DNA of 9,533 nucleotides from an uncultured Lachnospiraceae bacterium (GCA_934418055.1 CAKRWX010000075.1:1-9533); one strand, 5' to 3'; numbered from the stretch's first letter, positions 1 to 6,719 are shown. A program made the numbers and translations. Notes: a model not told the origin generated them from the sequence alone.

Positions 1-1469
1 GTGGAGAGATGATACTCCGAATAAGTCACTTTCTTGCCATGGATATTCTGATGTGTATCATAAACCCACTGGAAATCCACTGGATCAATAAACTCATACA
101 GATACATTTCCAGCGCCTCCGCCCTGGTTTTTCCGAAATATTTCTCGCCCACGCTGGAATATTCCATGATTTTCATATCCTTATCCACGATCAGAACAAT
201 GTTGGGCGAAGTCTCCATCACCAAATTAGACAGGGATTCCGCCTTATCATGCATATACGGAATGCACATATTCAGCTCCGCCTTCTTCTGGAACACTGCT
301 ACCGCCTTGTCACGGCAGGACGAATAACCGCAGGCACCGCAATTTAACTCATCCTTCGGTCCATGTTTTCCGATTTTAGCCAGGATCTCCCGTATCTGCT
401 CCTCTGTCGGCTTCTGTTCCACTGGCGAACGGTCCATATATGCCTTGTGAAGCTTCACGCCTTCTGCCATATCACAGGCAGCTGCCTCTTCTACCGGCTC
501 TTTTGCAATGGTCTCCTCCATATCCAGTTTCACCTTAAACCGGGAAATGGAGCGGTCTTCCACCGTTGGCCCTTTGATGCAGCCGCCGGAGCAGCTGTTC
601 ATCTCGATAAAGCAGCCGCTGATCTCGCCCCGCACCATACTCTCACATAAATCAATGCAGTTGCGGATACCGTGGACATAAAATTTGCGGTAATGATCCA
701 CTTGTTTTTCTGTAGCAAGAACGGAGTTTACCACCCCATTCGTCACCGGGTACAGCCGGTTTACCTTAGGATCGATCCGTTCCAATGGTTCAGCCTCACA
801 CTCCTGGATCTCAATCTGCTCCTGTTTCAGCCAGCCTTCTACCTCCTGGAAATTCAGTACCGCATCAATACAGTCATTATGCCGCAGATCCATGGATTCT
901 TTCTTCTTGGCGATACACGGACCTAAAAATACCACCTTCGTATCCGCTCCATACTCCTTCTTCAGAAGGCGCCCATGGGCGATCATCGGTGAGACCACAG
1001 GCGCCAGATACGGCACCAGCTTTGGATAATAGATCTCGATCAGATCATTGACACTTGGGCAACAGGTGGTAATGATATTCTCCATGGTTCCCTGCTCCAG
1101 AAGAGCTGCATACTCTCTTGTCACCAGAACTGCCCCCTCGGACGTCTCCCGCACATCCGCAAATCCCAGCTTTTTCAGAGCTGCTTTCACCTGACCAGGC
1201 TCCTTGAATTTCAAAAGCCCCATATAAGATGGCGCCATAGATACCACCACCCGGTCTCCATCTGCCAGAAAGCCTCTGACCCGTTCCAGGTCACTGACCA
1301 GAGTTTTGGCAGACTGTGGACAGATCTGCAGACAGGTTCCACATAAAATACACCGGTCCTCCATGATCTCCGCCCTGCCATCCCGGATCATGATCGCCTT
1401 TACTTCACAGTTACGGATACATTTGTAACAATGCTTGCATCTGGACGCTTTTAAATCGATGATTCCCAT
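1..1469 (-). CDS. Sensory-type [FeFe]-hydrogenase-like protein with ferredoxin, FeS and PAS domains (partial)
   Basis: Translated from the ATG at 1467-1469, which is preceded by a GGGGGT-like ribosome binding site; the frame stays open for 489 codons and leaves the window, so the C-terminus is missing. In order: two CxxCxxCxxxC ferredoxin motifs (C11-C21, C40-C50); an H-cluster domain with TTCCP (C136/C137), PCIAKKKE (C184, K187, E190) and EMNSCSGGC (C293, C297); a third FeS motif CGACGYSSC (C377, C380, C385, with C402); and from about residue 420 a PAS-like segment (SPNIVLIVDKDMKI). This order matches the putative sensory (HydS-like) [FeFe]-hydrogenases, which are thought to sense H2 or redox state and pass the signal through PAS, rather than bulk catalytic hydrogenases. 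All four H-cluster cysteine ligands and the proton-relay cysteine (C136) are present. The residue two before the third ligand is Asn291 instead of the usual Met. No small-subunit motif is seen. The output domain would lie left of the window. Family call is strong; sensory role is inference. Confidence 0.88.
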   Translation of the reverse strand, partial: MGIIDLKASRCKHCYKCIRNCEVKAIMIRDGRAEIMEDRCILCGTCLQICPQSAKTLVSDLERVRGFLADGDRVVVSMAPSYMGLLKFKEPGQVKAALKKLGFADVRETSEGAVLVTREYAALLEQGTMENIITTCCPSVNDLIEIYYPKLVPYLAPVVSPMIAHGRLLKKEYGADTKVVFLGPCIAKKKESMDLRHNDCIDAVLNFQEVEGWLKQEQIEIQECEAEPLERIDPKVNRLYPVTNGVVNSVLATEKQVDHYRKFYVHGIRNCIDLCESMVRGEISGCFIEMNSCSGGCIKGPTVEDRSISRFKVKLDMEETIAKEPVEEAAACDMAEGVKLHKAYMDRSPVEQKPTEEQIREILAKIGKHGPKDELNCGACGYSSCRDKAVAVFQKKAELNMCIPYMHDKAESLSNLVMETSPNIVLIVDKDMKIMEYSSVGEKYFGKTRAEALEMYLYEFIDPVDFQWVYDTHQNIHGKKVTYSEYHLS

Positions 1470-1538
1470 ATATTTGACCCCCAATATGTATATACCATAC
1501 AGTTTGTTTCTTCGCGTTTTCGCCATGCTCATTCATAA

Positions 1539-1557
1539 GATGCCGTTGTACGGCATC
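1539..1557. promoter_or_regulatory. Perfect 8-3-8 inverted repeat, candidate operator
   Basis: GATGCCGT and ACGGCATC flank the spacer TGT, giving a perfect 19-bp palindrome in the divergent region between the hydrogenase-like gene and the ABC importer. It has no U-tract on either side, so it does not look like a terminator. It lies roughly 65 to 85 bases upstream of the predicted start of the ABC operon transcript and about 70 bases upstream of the hydrogenase start codon, positions suited to a dimeric activator or a shared regulator. No regulator family is assigned. Confidence 0.5.
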
Positions 1558-1607
1558 GCTATTATTATTATCTCATGCGCTCCCCTATTTATCAATTCAA
1601 TTTTCTA

Positions 1608-1616
1608 TGATATAAT
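1608..1616 (+). promoter_or_regulatory. Extended -10 promoter for the ABC importer operon
   Basis: TGATATAAT combines a perfect TATAAT (1611-1616) with the extended TG element. The -35 position 17 bases upstream (TTTATC, 1588-1593) is weak, as is common for extended -10 promoters. The start would be near 1623, leaving a leader of about 70 bases. The leader contains only a small AT-rich hairpin (1640-1659, AGAAGAA paired with TTCTTCT). I see no thiamine or other riboswitch core there. Confidence 0.6.
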
Positions 1617-1695
1617 GACGTTGGCCGCACTAACCCGGAAGAAGAATCCGTTTTCTTCTGACAGAAAAGGCGGTACAGAAAGAGAGGAATATTTT

Positions 1696-2784
1696 ATGAA
1701 AAAAACACTCGCAATGCTCATGGCCTGCGCCATGACCGCAGCGTCTCTGGCTGGATGCTCTACTGCAAACACGACTCAGACCACCGCTGCACCAGAAACC
1801 ACAGCTCAGGAGACTTCCGCTGCCGAAACTACTGCCGAGGAAACCACAGCTGCTGAGACAACCGCAGAGGAGACTTCTGCTGACGAAGCCGCTCTTCACA
1901 TCGGCTCCTTAAAAGGACCGACCACCATGGGTCTGGTATCCCTGATGGACAAGGCTTCCAAGGGTGAATCTGAGGGTTCTTACGACTTTACCATGGTAAC
2001 AGATGCTTCCGAGCTGGCTGCACAGATGGTATCCGGTGATCTGGACATCGCACTGGTTCCAGCTAACATGGCAAGCATCCTATACCAGAAGACCAAGCAG
2101 GGCGTGGAAGTCATCGACATTAACACCCTGGGCGTTCTCTATGTGGTTGCCGCTGACGACTCCATCCAGAGCATCGCTGATTTAAAGGGCAAGACCTTAT
2201 ACATGACTGGAAAAGGCACCACTCCAGATTACGTGCTCCAGTATTTATTAAGCGCCAACGACATGACTTCCGATGATCTGACCATCGAATATAAATCCGA
2301 GGCTACCGAGGTAGCTGCTGTCTTAAAAGAAAATGCAGACGCCATCGGCTTACTTCCACAGCCTTTCGTAACTGCCGCTATGGCACAGAATGAGAACCTG
2401 AAAATGGTATTGAATCTCACCGAGGAGTGGGAAAAGACACAGCCGGAAAATGGCAGCGCCCTGGTGACCGGCGTTACCGTATGCCGCAAGGAAGTAATCG
2501 AGAATCAGGCTGACGCGGTTGATACCTTCTTAAAAGAGCATGAGGAATCCGCTGCATTTGCCAATGCCAATGTAGAAGAGACTGCCCAGTTAGTGGCTGA
2601 CGCCGGAATCATCGAGAAAGCGCCAGTTGCAGCCAAGGCAATCCCTTACTGCAACATCACTTACATCGACGGTGCCGATATGCAGACCAAGGTATCCGGT
2701 TACTTAAGTGTTCTGTTTGACCTGGATCCAACTTCCATCGGCGGACAGCTTCCAGATGAAGGATTCTATTACATTCATGAATAA
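1696..2784 (+). CDS. ABC importer substrate-binding lipoprotein (NMT1/SsuA-TauA class)
   Basis: A 362-residue periplasmic-type binding protein tethered to the outer face of the membrane. The start at 1696 is chosen because AGAGAGGAA (1681-1689) sits 6 bases upstream and the product then begins with a classic lipoprotein signal: MKK, hydrophobic core, and lipobox LAGC with the lipidated cysteine at residue 21. The frame is open back to 1435, but that part overlaps the promoter and the divergent gene. Residues 22-66 are a Thr/Ala/Glu-rich linker; the binding domain starts near residue 68 (HIGSLKGPTTMGL). Motifs typical of the class are DIALVPANMA (a target-capturing loop in NMT1-like proteins) and the SIADLKGKTLYMTGKG segment. 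The family carries sulfonates, taurine, nitrate, pyrimidine precursors and others; the ligand cannot be read from this sequence. It is first in a three-gene operon, overlapping the permease by 8 bases. Confidence 0.88.
   Translation: MKKTLAMLMACAMTAASLAGCSTANTTQTTAAPETTAQETSAAETTAEETTAAETTAEETSADEAALHIGSLKGPTTMGLVSLMDKASKGESEGSYDFTMVTDASELAAQMVSGDLDIALVPANMASILYQKTKQGVEVIDINTLGVLYVVAADDSIQSIADLKGKTLYMTGKGTTPDYVLQYLLSANDMTSDDLTIEYKSEATEVAAVLKENADAIGLLPQPFVTAAMAQNENLKMVLNLTEEWEKTQPENGSALVTGVTVCRKEVIENQADAVDTFLKEHEESAAFANANVEETAQLVADAGIIEKAPVAAKAIPYCNITYIDGADMQTKVSGYLSVLFDLDPTSIGGQLPDEGFYYIHE
1819..1878 (+). repeat. Two tandem ten-residue T/A/E repeats in the lipoprotein linker
   Basis: Residues 42-51 read AAETTAEETT and residues 52-61 read AAETTAEETS, encoded by two consecutive 30-base units. 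The two units differ at many third positions, so this is an old or selected protein-level repeat, not a fresh duplication. It likely acts as a flexible spacer between the lipid anchor and the binding domain. Confidence 0.75.
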
Positions 2785-3559
2785 ATGGAAAAAAACTCTG
2801 ATCATTCTTTTATGGCTGGCCATCTGGCAGATCACTGCCACGGCCGTCCATAACTCCATTATGCTGGTAGGGCCCATCGAGGCCCTCCAGACCTTATGGG
2901 GATTACTCCCCTCTCACGATTTCTGGAATTCCGTGTTCCACTCCTTTTTCCGGATCAGCGCAGGATTTCTGGCTGCATTTCTCGCCGGATTGGTTCTTGG
3001 CAGTCTTGCATACAGTATCCCATTTATCCGGGATTTCCTGGAACCGCCCATGCTCTTTTTCAAATCCGTTCCCGTTGCTTCCTTTGTGATCCTGGCTTTG
3101 ATCTGGGCCGGTTCCCGCAATCTTTCCATTGTGATCGCGTTTATCGTGGTTCTGCCCATTGTCTATGTGAACACCATCGCCGGACTGGAAAGCACCGACC
3201 GGAAACTGTTGGAAATGGCACAGGTCTTCCGCATTTCCCTGTGGAAAAAGATCCGCTATATCTATCTCCCGGCCCTGGTGCCGTACCTGCTTGGAGCCTG
3301 CCGCATAAGCCTTGGTATGAGCTGGAAATCCGGCGTGGCGGCGGAGGTGATCGGTCTGCCGGAGCACTCCATCGGCGAACACCTTTATTTGTCCAAGATC
3401 TATCTGGAAACCGCCGATCTTTTCGCCTGGACCCTGGTGATCATTCTGATCAGCGCCGTATTTGAACGGATCGTCCTGTTCCTGATCTCCAGACTTTGCC
3501 CGCCTCCTATGAAACCTGCCTTGAAAGGAGAATCCTCTCATGAAATTACTGGTAAATGA
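2777..3559 (+). CDS. ABC importer permease (SsuC/TauC-like, BPD_transp_1)
   Basis: A 260-residue inner-membrane subunit forming the translocation channel of the importer. About six hydrophobic helices are visible: residues 7-24, 60-80, 96-112, 116-135, 166-184 and 216-238. The cytoplasmic coupling (EAA) loop is at residues 146-165, EMAQVFRISLWKK followed by IRYIYLP, keeping Glu, Ala and the terminal Leu-Pro; the usual Gly in the loop is Arg152. The start is the ATG inside ATGAATAA, 8 bases before the end of the lipoprotein gene, implying translational coupling. A GAAGGA element (2757-2762) is rather far upstream at 14 bases. An in-frame ATG at 2708 lies inside the lipoprotein gene and would add a non-membrane extension. 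The 3' end overlaps the ATPase gene by 20 bases. Confidence 0.88.
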   Translation: MNKWKKTLIILLWLAIWQITATAVHNSIMLVGPIEALQTLWGLLPSHDFWNSVFHSFFRISAGFLAAFLAGLVLGSLAYSIPFIRDFLEPPMLFFKSVPVASFVILALIWAGSRNLSIVIAFIVVLPIVYVNTIAGLESTDRKLLEMAQVFRISLWKKIRYIYLPALVPYLLGACRISLGMSWKSGVAAEVIGLPEHSIGEHLYLSKIYLETADLFAWTLVIILISAVFERIVLFLISRLCPPPMKPALKGESSHEITGK

Positions 3560-4115
3560 TCTCTCCAAGCATTTTGGAGACCTTCCCGTGCTGAACCATC
3601 TGTCCCTGGAAATGAAAAGCGGCAGCATCTACTGCCTGATGGCCCCTTCCGGCAAGGGAAAAACCACATTCTTCCGGATCCTGATGGGCTTAGAATCCGC
3701 CGACAGCGGCCAGATCACCGGCCTTGACGGCATCCGCATCAGCGCCGTCTTCCAGGAAGACCGTCTCTGTGAGACCTTCACCCCTTTAGACAATGTTCTA
3801 CTGACCGCAGATCCCGCTCTCACCAGAAAACAGGTCACCGCAGAACTCCAGACTCTTCTCCCCCTGGACACCATGACACGCCCTGTCTACACCTTAAGCG
3901 GCGGCCAGAAACGCCGTACCGCCATCTGCCGGGCTCTTCTTGCGCCCTTTGACCTTCTGATCCTGGATGAGCCATTTACTGGACTGGACGAAGAGACACG
4001 GATGGACGTGATCCAATATCTGAAAAGAAAATGTGTTGGGAAGCTGGTGCTGCTCAGTACCCATCAGGAAACGGACGTGGAGGCGTTGGGGGGAATCGCG
4101 ATTCACTTATCTTAA
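3540..4115 (+). CDS. ABC importer ATP-binding subunit (SsuB/TauB-like, short form)
   Basis: A 191-residue ATPase that powers the importer from the cytoplasmic face. Complete nucleotide-binding set: Walker A APSGKGKTT (residues 35-43; the first Gly is Ala), Q-loop Gln72, signature LSGGQ (119-123), Walker B LLILDEP with catalytic Glu144, D-loop GLD (148-150) and switch His175. The start is set by AAAGGAG (3524-3530) nine bases before the ATG, inside the 3' end of the permease gene. It is shorter than the 240-260 residues usual for SsuB/TauB because it stops soon after the H-loop, but no catalytic element is missing, so it should be functional. Last gene of the operon. Confidence 0.9.
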   Translation: MKLLVNDLSKHFGDLPVLNHLSLEMKSGSIYCLMAPSGKGKTTFFRILMGLESADSGQITGLDGIRISAVFQEDRLCETFTPLDNVLLTADPALTRKQVTAELQTLLPLDTMTRPVYTLSGGQKRRTAICRALLAPFDLLILDEPFTGLDEETRMDVIQYLKRKCVGKLVLLSTHQETDVEALGGIAIHLS

Positions 4116-4165
4116 TGTCTGTCTTAATTATCATATCTCCAAAATATAAATCGATTGATAAACAC

Positions 4166-4192
4166 CATTTTCATCAAAAATGTTAATTTTTT
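4166..4192 (+). terminator. Weak candidate terminator after the ABC operon
   Basis: CATTTT (4166-4171) pairs with AAAATG (4177-4182) around a five-base loop, followed by TTAATTTTTT. The stem is short and AT-rich, so it may terminate only partly. It lies 50 bases after the ATPase stop and nothing better is seen between 4116 and 4247. Confidence 0.3.
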
Positions 4193-4247
4193 CCAGAAAT
4201 GTATAGGTAAGAACGCAATAAAATCCATTCTCTTTCTTTTATCTTCA

Positions 4248-4256
4248 TGATATACT
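4248..4256 (+). promoter_or_regulatory. Extended -10 promoter for the surface-protein gene
   Basis: TGATATACT is an extended -10 element (TG at 4248-4249, TATACT at 4251-4256), 35 bases before the start codon. The -35 region 17 bases upstream is T-rich (TTCTCT) without a good consensus match. The very strong ribosome binding site GGAGGAG (4277-4283) follows, seven bases before ATG 4291. Confidence 0.5.
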
Positions 4257-4290
4257 ACTCGCCGAAGAATGAGAATGGAGGAGACTCATC

Positions 4291-5076
4291 ATGAAAAACA
4301 AACAGATGAAACTTGCAGCCCTTACTGTTGCCATCACCGCTGGCGTAATGGCTCATCCAGTCACGGCTCATGCAGAAGAAACCCAAGAACCACAAGCTGC
4401 CCAAGATCATACAGCAGAAGCAGTTACGGATACCCAGAGCAATGAAAAAAATTCTGAGAGCAATACATCTATAAAAGAAAATCATGCTCTTTCTGACGTT
4501 CAATCTGATAACAGTTCTTCAGAGAATACAGGCATTGAAAATACTGCTATCGATGCAGAAAAAGACAATATTATCTCAGATAGCACTCAGCCCACAAGCG
4601 ATAGCATTGTTTCTGATTCTGAAGAAAAGAATACACACAACCTAGTCTCCACAGAAAACAAATCAAATGACAATTCAGATGCCACTATCCCATCAACAAT
4701 AAAAAATACAGCAGACTCTGCTGAAAACATAACCGAAACAACCAGTGACTTTGACACCACTGAAACCAACGAGACTGTAAACAATACAGGATCCGATAGC
4801 AATGGCAATCTCACAGAAGTAATTTCTTCTATTAATACCATTGTTTCTAAACAAACGCAGGATTGGAATGAATCTATAAAAGATCAGAACAATGCTGCTA
4901 AAGATTACAACGATACCGTCACCAAAGAAAACGAACAGCAGGATATCAGTGAAGAAGGCAAACAGCAACTTGCCGATGCTTACAATCAAGCTGTTAAAAG
5001 CTACAATGAAGCCGCGGAATCTTACAATGAAGCATTAAGGGCTGAAAAAAGAGCAGTTTCAAAAGGACAACGATAA
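4291..5076 (+). CDS. 5' half of frameshifted cell-wall surface protein: signal peptide, S/T/N/D-rich stalk, first coiled coil
   Basis: This frame gives 261 residues before a stop. It starts with a secretion signal (basic KNKQMK, hydrophobic LAALTVAITAGVMA, likely cleavage after AHA near residue 28). Residues from about 30 to 175 are a low-complexity Ser/Thr/Asn/Asp/Glu stalk, as in wall-anchored adhesins. From Trp192 a coiled coil begins with seven-residue units having Asn at the second position (WNESIKD, QNNAAKD, YNDTVTK, then YNQAVKS, YNEAAES). The last nine residues (RAVSKGQR region) do not fit this pattern: after the A6 run at 5045-5050 the heptads continue in the next frame, so the real protein goes on to 6478. 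As it stands this product would be secreted and lack a wall anchor. Function is unknown; adhesion or host interaction is only an inference. Base composition is markedly AT-rich against both neighbours. Confidence 0.75.
   Translation: MKNKQMKLAALTVAITAGVMAHPVTAHAEETQEPQAAQDHTAEAVTDTQSNEKNSESNTSIKENHALSDVQSDNSSSENTGIENTAIDAEKDNIISDSTQPTSDSIVSDSEEKNTHNLVSTENKSNDNSDATIPSTIKNTADSAENITETTSDFDTTETNETVNNTGSDSNGNLTEVISSINTIVSKQTQDWNESIKDQNNAAKDYNDTVTKENEQQDISEEGKQQLADAYNQAVKSYNEAAESYNEALRAEKRAVSKGQR
5045..5050 (+). other. Frameshift site: A6 homopolymer joining two halves of one gene
   Basis: One base too many in this run breaks the gene. Reading five As gives residues AEKEQFQK and then the downstream frame without a stop to 6478. 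With that single change the seven-residue repeat stays in register across the joint: YNEALRA is followed by EKEQFQK, and the next three heptads again carry Asn at position two. This fits a mutation, a sequencing error or a slippage-dependent switch. Confidence 0.8.
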
Positions 5077-5176
5077 CATCTCTAATAAAAACAATGAGGT
5101 TGCTGACAAAAACAATACAATTGAAAATGATCTTGCAAATCCTTCTGTTGATACCCCAGGCAGCAATCAGGAGGCT

Positions 5177-6478
5177 ATGAATGAGTTGAATGGTCTTAGC
5201 GAGGAACACGATGCTGAACTGAAAGGATACATCACATCGTTGCAGGAGAAAAAGAAAAATCTTGAAGATCAGTTCTCACTGATCAACAATGCAAAAAGCA
5301 AATTGGAAAACCTAAAAAACACAATTCCTGATGTAAATTCTCAAGACTACCGTAACAAGGTACAGGAATATAACCAACAAGTGGACGAATACAACAAACT
5401 GGTTGATTCCTATGGTACATTCATTGGTGAATACAATCATTTGATTCGTCAATACAATAAACGAAAAGATGAACTTCTTGCCCAGACCACTGGTACCACA
5501 GATTGGGGAAATTTGGACTCCTCAATGGCATTTGGTCAATTTTATAATACGGACAAATTAGATCACCTGGACGTTAAATTCTCTGCCGCAAACGCCATGG
5601 AGAAAGATAGCAATGGAAATTTGATCTCTGCTCCCAATAAAGGCAATTATACCGTATCTGGTGTATATACCAGCAAAGAAGCCTTCGAAGCAGATCCTAA
5701 CAAATATGGTCTGACCTACAGAAAAAACAGTTCTGCCCCAGATCAGGTTCTTTCCTTGGATAAGGGTACATATGAATTCACTGCAATAAACGGTACTAAT
5801 TTGCATCTGGATAAAGATCAGACAACTGTTTCTTTCTATATCGTATTAGAAAACGAAAAAAGAGAAAAAAACGGCTTCACTGTCACTTTGGATTCATCTA
5901 TTGTCTATCCTGAAGGGACCTACTACTGCGGCAATAAAGCATATAGTTTGAAGGGATTTAAAGATAAGAACGGCCGTGAAATACCATCTATTATAAAAGA
6001 TGGAAAAACTTATTATGATATCAGCGGTCTATCTGTTTTTGCTGTTTCTGCCATGACCTGTGACCGCTTTTTCTGGGATAAGGCTGAAGCTGAGTATTAC
6101 AATCATGAACATAATATAACAACAGGTACAGAGCGCGACCGATTAAATTCAGATGGTACCTTGAAAAAGCCCAATGGCCTTGATCTTGTCCTGAATCTGG
6201 ATACCCTTATCAGCATCGTACAACGCGAAAAACTGACAAGCCTAAAATACATCGAAACTTCAAACCTCTCTGCAGTTACAGGCATCGCTCAAAAAGCCAC
6301 AACAGTCGGAACCGTCCAAGCACCGTTGACAGAAATCCATAATCAGCAGGGCGGACTACCTCAGACCGGTTTAAACCGTATGGGTGTTTTAGGACTTGCA
6401 CTTGCCGGTTTCAGTTCTCTGGCAACTGGACTCGGCCTGGAAATTTCCGATCGCCGAAAAAAACATCACAAGTGCTAA
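5177..6478 (+). CDS. 3' half of frameshifted surface protein: second coiled coil, globular domain, LPQTG wall anchor
   Basis: The frame is open from 5051 (joining the 5' half) to the stop at 6476-6478; the first ATG in it is 5177. In whole-protein numbering (728 residues after correction) it holds more coiled coil (to about residue 395), including five consecutive heptads from Tyr360 (YNQQVDE, YNKLVDS and on). A globular segment of roughly 280 residues follows (about 400-680), rich in Tyr, Asn and Lys, which I do not recognise. The C-terminus is a sortase signal: LPQTG at 6356-6370 (residues 689-693), a hydrophobic stretch VLGLALAGFSSLATGLGL, and basic tail RRKKHHKC. AGGAGG at 5169-5174 precedes ATG 5177 by only two bases, too close for efficient initiation, so separate translation is doubtful; such a product would also lack a signal peptide. 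Convergent with the tRNA gene. Confidence 0.75.
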   Translation: MNELNGLSEEHDAELKGYITSLQEKKKNLEDQFSLINNAKSKLENLKNTIPDVNSQDYRNKVQEYNQQVDEYNKLVDSYGTFIGEYNHLIRQYNKRKDELLAQTTGTTDWGNLDSSMAFGQFYNTDKLDHLDVKFSAANAMEKDSNGNLISAPNKGNYTVSGVYTSKEAFEADPNKYGLTYRKNSSAPDQVLSLDKGTYEFTAINGTNLHLDKDQTTVSFYIVLENEKREKNGFTVTLDSSIVYPEGTYYCGNKAYSLKGFKDKNGREIPSIIKDGKTYYDISGLSVFAVSAMTCDRFFWDKAEAEYYNHEHNITTGTERDRLNSDGTLKKPNGLDLVLNLDTLISIVQREKLTSLKYIETSNLSAVTGIAQKATTVGTVQAPLTEIHNQQGGLPQTGLNRMGVLGLALAGFSSLATGLGLEISDRRKKHHKC

Positions 6479-6521
6479 AAAGAAAAGGCTTTTCAAAGAG
6501 TCACAACTCCTTGAAAAGCCT
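6477..6521 (-). terminator. Intrinsic terminator of tRNA-Leu, overlapping the end of the surface-protein gene
   Basis: An 11-bp stem pairs 6486-6496 (AGGCTTTTCAA) with 6511-6521; inside it GAGT (6498-6501) pairs with ACTC (6506-6509) around CACA. On the minus strand the stem is followed by TTTTCTTTTTA (6487-6477), a good U-tract, so it serves the tRNA transcript eight bases after the mature 3' end. The U-tract covers the stop codon of the convergent surface gene. The plus-strand side lacks a comparable U-tract, though the hairpin may still protect that mRNA's 3' end. Confidence 0.75.
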
Positions 6522-6528
6522 AACTTTA

Positions 6529-6610
6529 TGCGGAACGTGGGACTCGAACCCACACGCCTCTCGGCACAAGAACCTAAATCTTGCATGTCTGCCAATTCCA
6601 CCAGTTCCGC
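6529..6610 (-). tRNA. tRNA-Leu (anticodon UAG)
   Basis: The minus strand folds as a class II tRNA of 82 bases. The acceptor GCGGAAC pairs with GTTCCGC, followed by discriminator A (6529). The D-arm contains GTGGAATTGGCAGAC. The anticodon stem CAAGA/TCTTG encloses loop TTTAGGT, giving anticodon TAG (reads CUA). A long variable arm TGCCGAGAGGCG is typical of leucine, and the T-arm TGGGTTCGAGTCCCA is canonical. CCA is not encoded (TAA follows), so it is added after transcription. Confidence 0.95.
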
Positions 6611-6669
6611 AAATGAATCATAATTCTTGTTACTATTTTCCACCACTCACCAACTGTAGTAACTTATTT

Positions 6670-6697
6670 ATTATACCATATCTATAATAATTGTCAA
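6670..6697 (-). promoter_or_regulatory. Consensus promoter of tRNA-Leu
   Basis: On the minus strand a perfect -35 TTGACA (6697-6692) and a perfect -10 TATAAT (6675-6670) are separated by 16 bases, and the -10 carries the extended TGG element. Transcription would start near 6662, about 50 bases before the mature tRNA 5' end. This strength is expected for a stable-RNA gene. Confidence 0.85.
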
Positions 6698-6719
6698 TCT
6701 TCCCTTTTCATGGTAAACT
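6691..6719 (+). promoter_or_regulatory. Promoter of the ROK regulator, sharing -35 bases with the tRNA promoter
   Basis: On the plus strand TTGTCA (6691-6696) and extended -10 TGG-TAAACT (TAAACT at 6714-6719) are separated by 17 bases. The -35 hexamer lies on five of the same base pairs as the tRNA -35 on the other strand, so two polymerases could not bind at once. The leader to the ROK start would be about 80 bases. Confidence 0.55.

Noticed and set aside
1435..1695. N-terminal extension of the substrate-binding lipoprotein frame by 87 codons
   Set aside because: It covers the promoter and the divergent gene's start, has no ribosome binding site at 1435 and would bury the lipoprotein signal peptide.
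1617..1695. Possible thiamine (TPP) riboswitch before the NMT1-like importer
   Set aside because: The CTGAGA and ACCTGATCTGG core segments are absent and the leader is too short.
1630..1899. Minus-strand Cys/Ser/Gly-rich frame opposite the lipoprotein linker
   Set aside because: It is the antisense of the Thr/Ala/Glu repeat; no ribosome binding site or family resemblance.
2903..3628. Long minus-strand open frame (241 codons) opposite the permease
   Set aside because: Its product is highly charged and of low complexity, as expected for antisense of a hydrophobic gene; the plus-strand permease with EAA loop and operon overlaps is clearly the real gene.
5169..5179. Independent start for the 3' half of the surface protein at AGGAGG-CT-ATG
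   Set aside because: Two bases between the Shine-Dalgarno sequence and ATG is too short, the codons are in frame with the upstream coiled coil, and the product would lack a signal peptide.
6529..6610. tRNA-Leu 3' end as an integration (att) site
   Set aside because: I saw no second copy of the tRNA 3' sequence and no integrase gene in the window, so composition alone does not support it.
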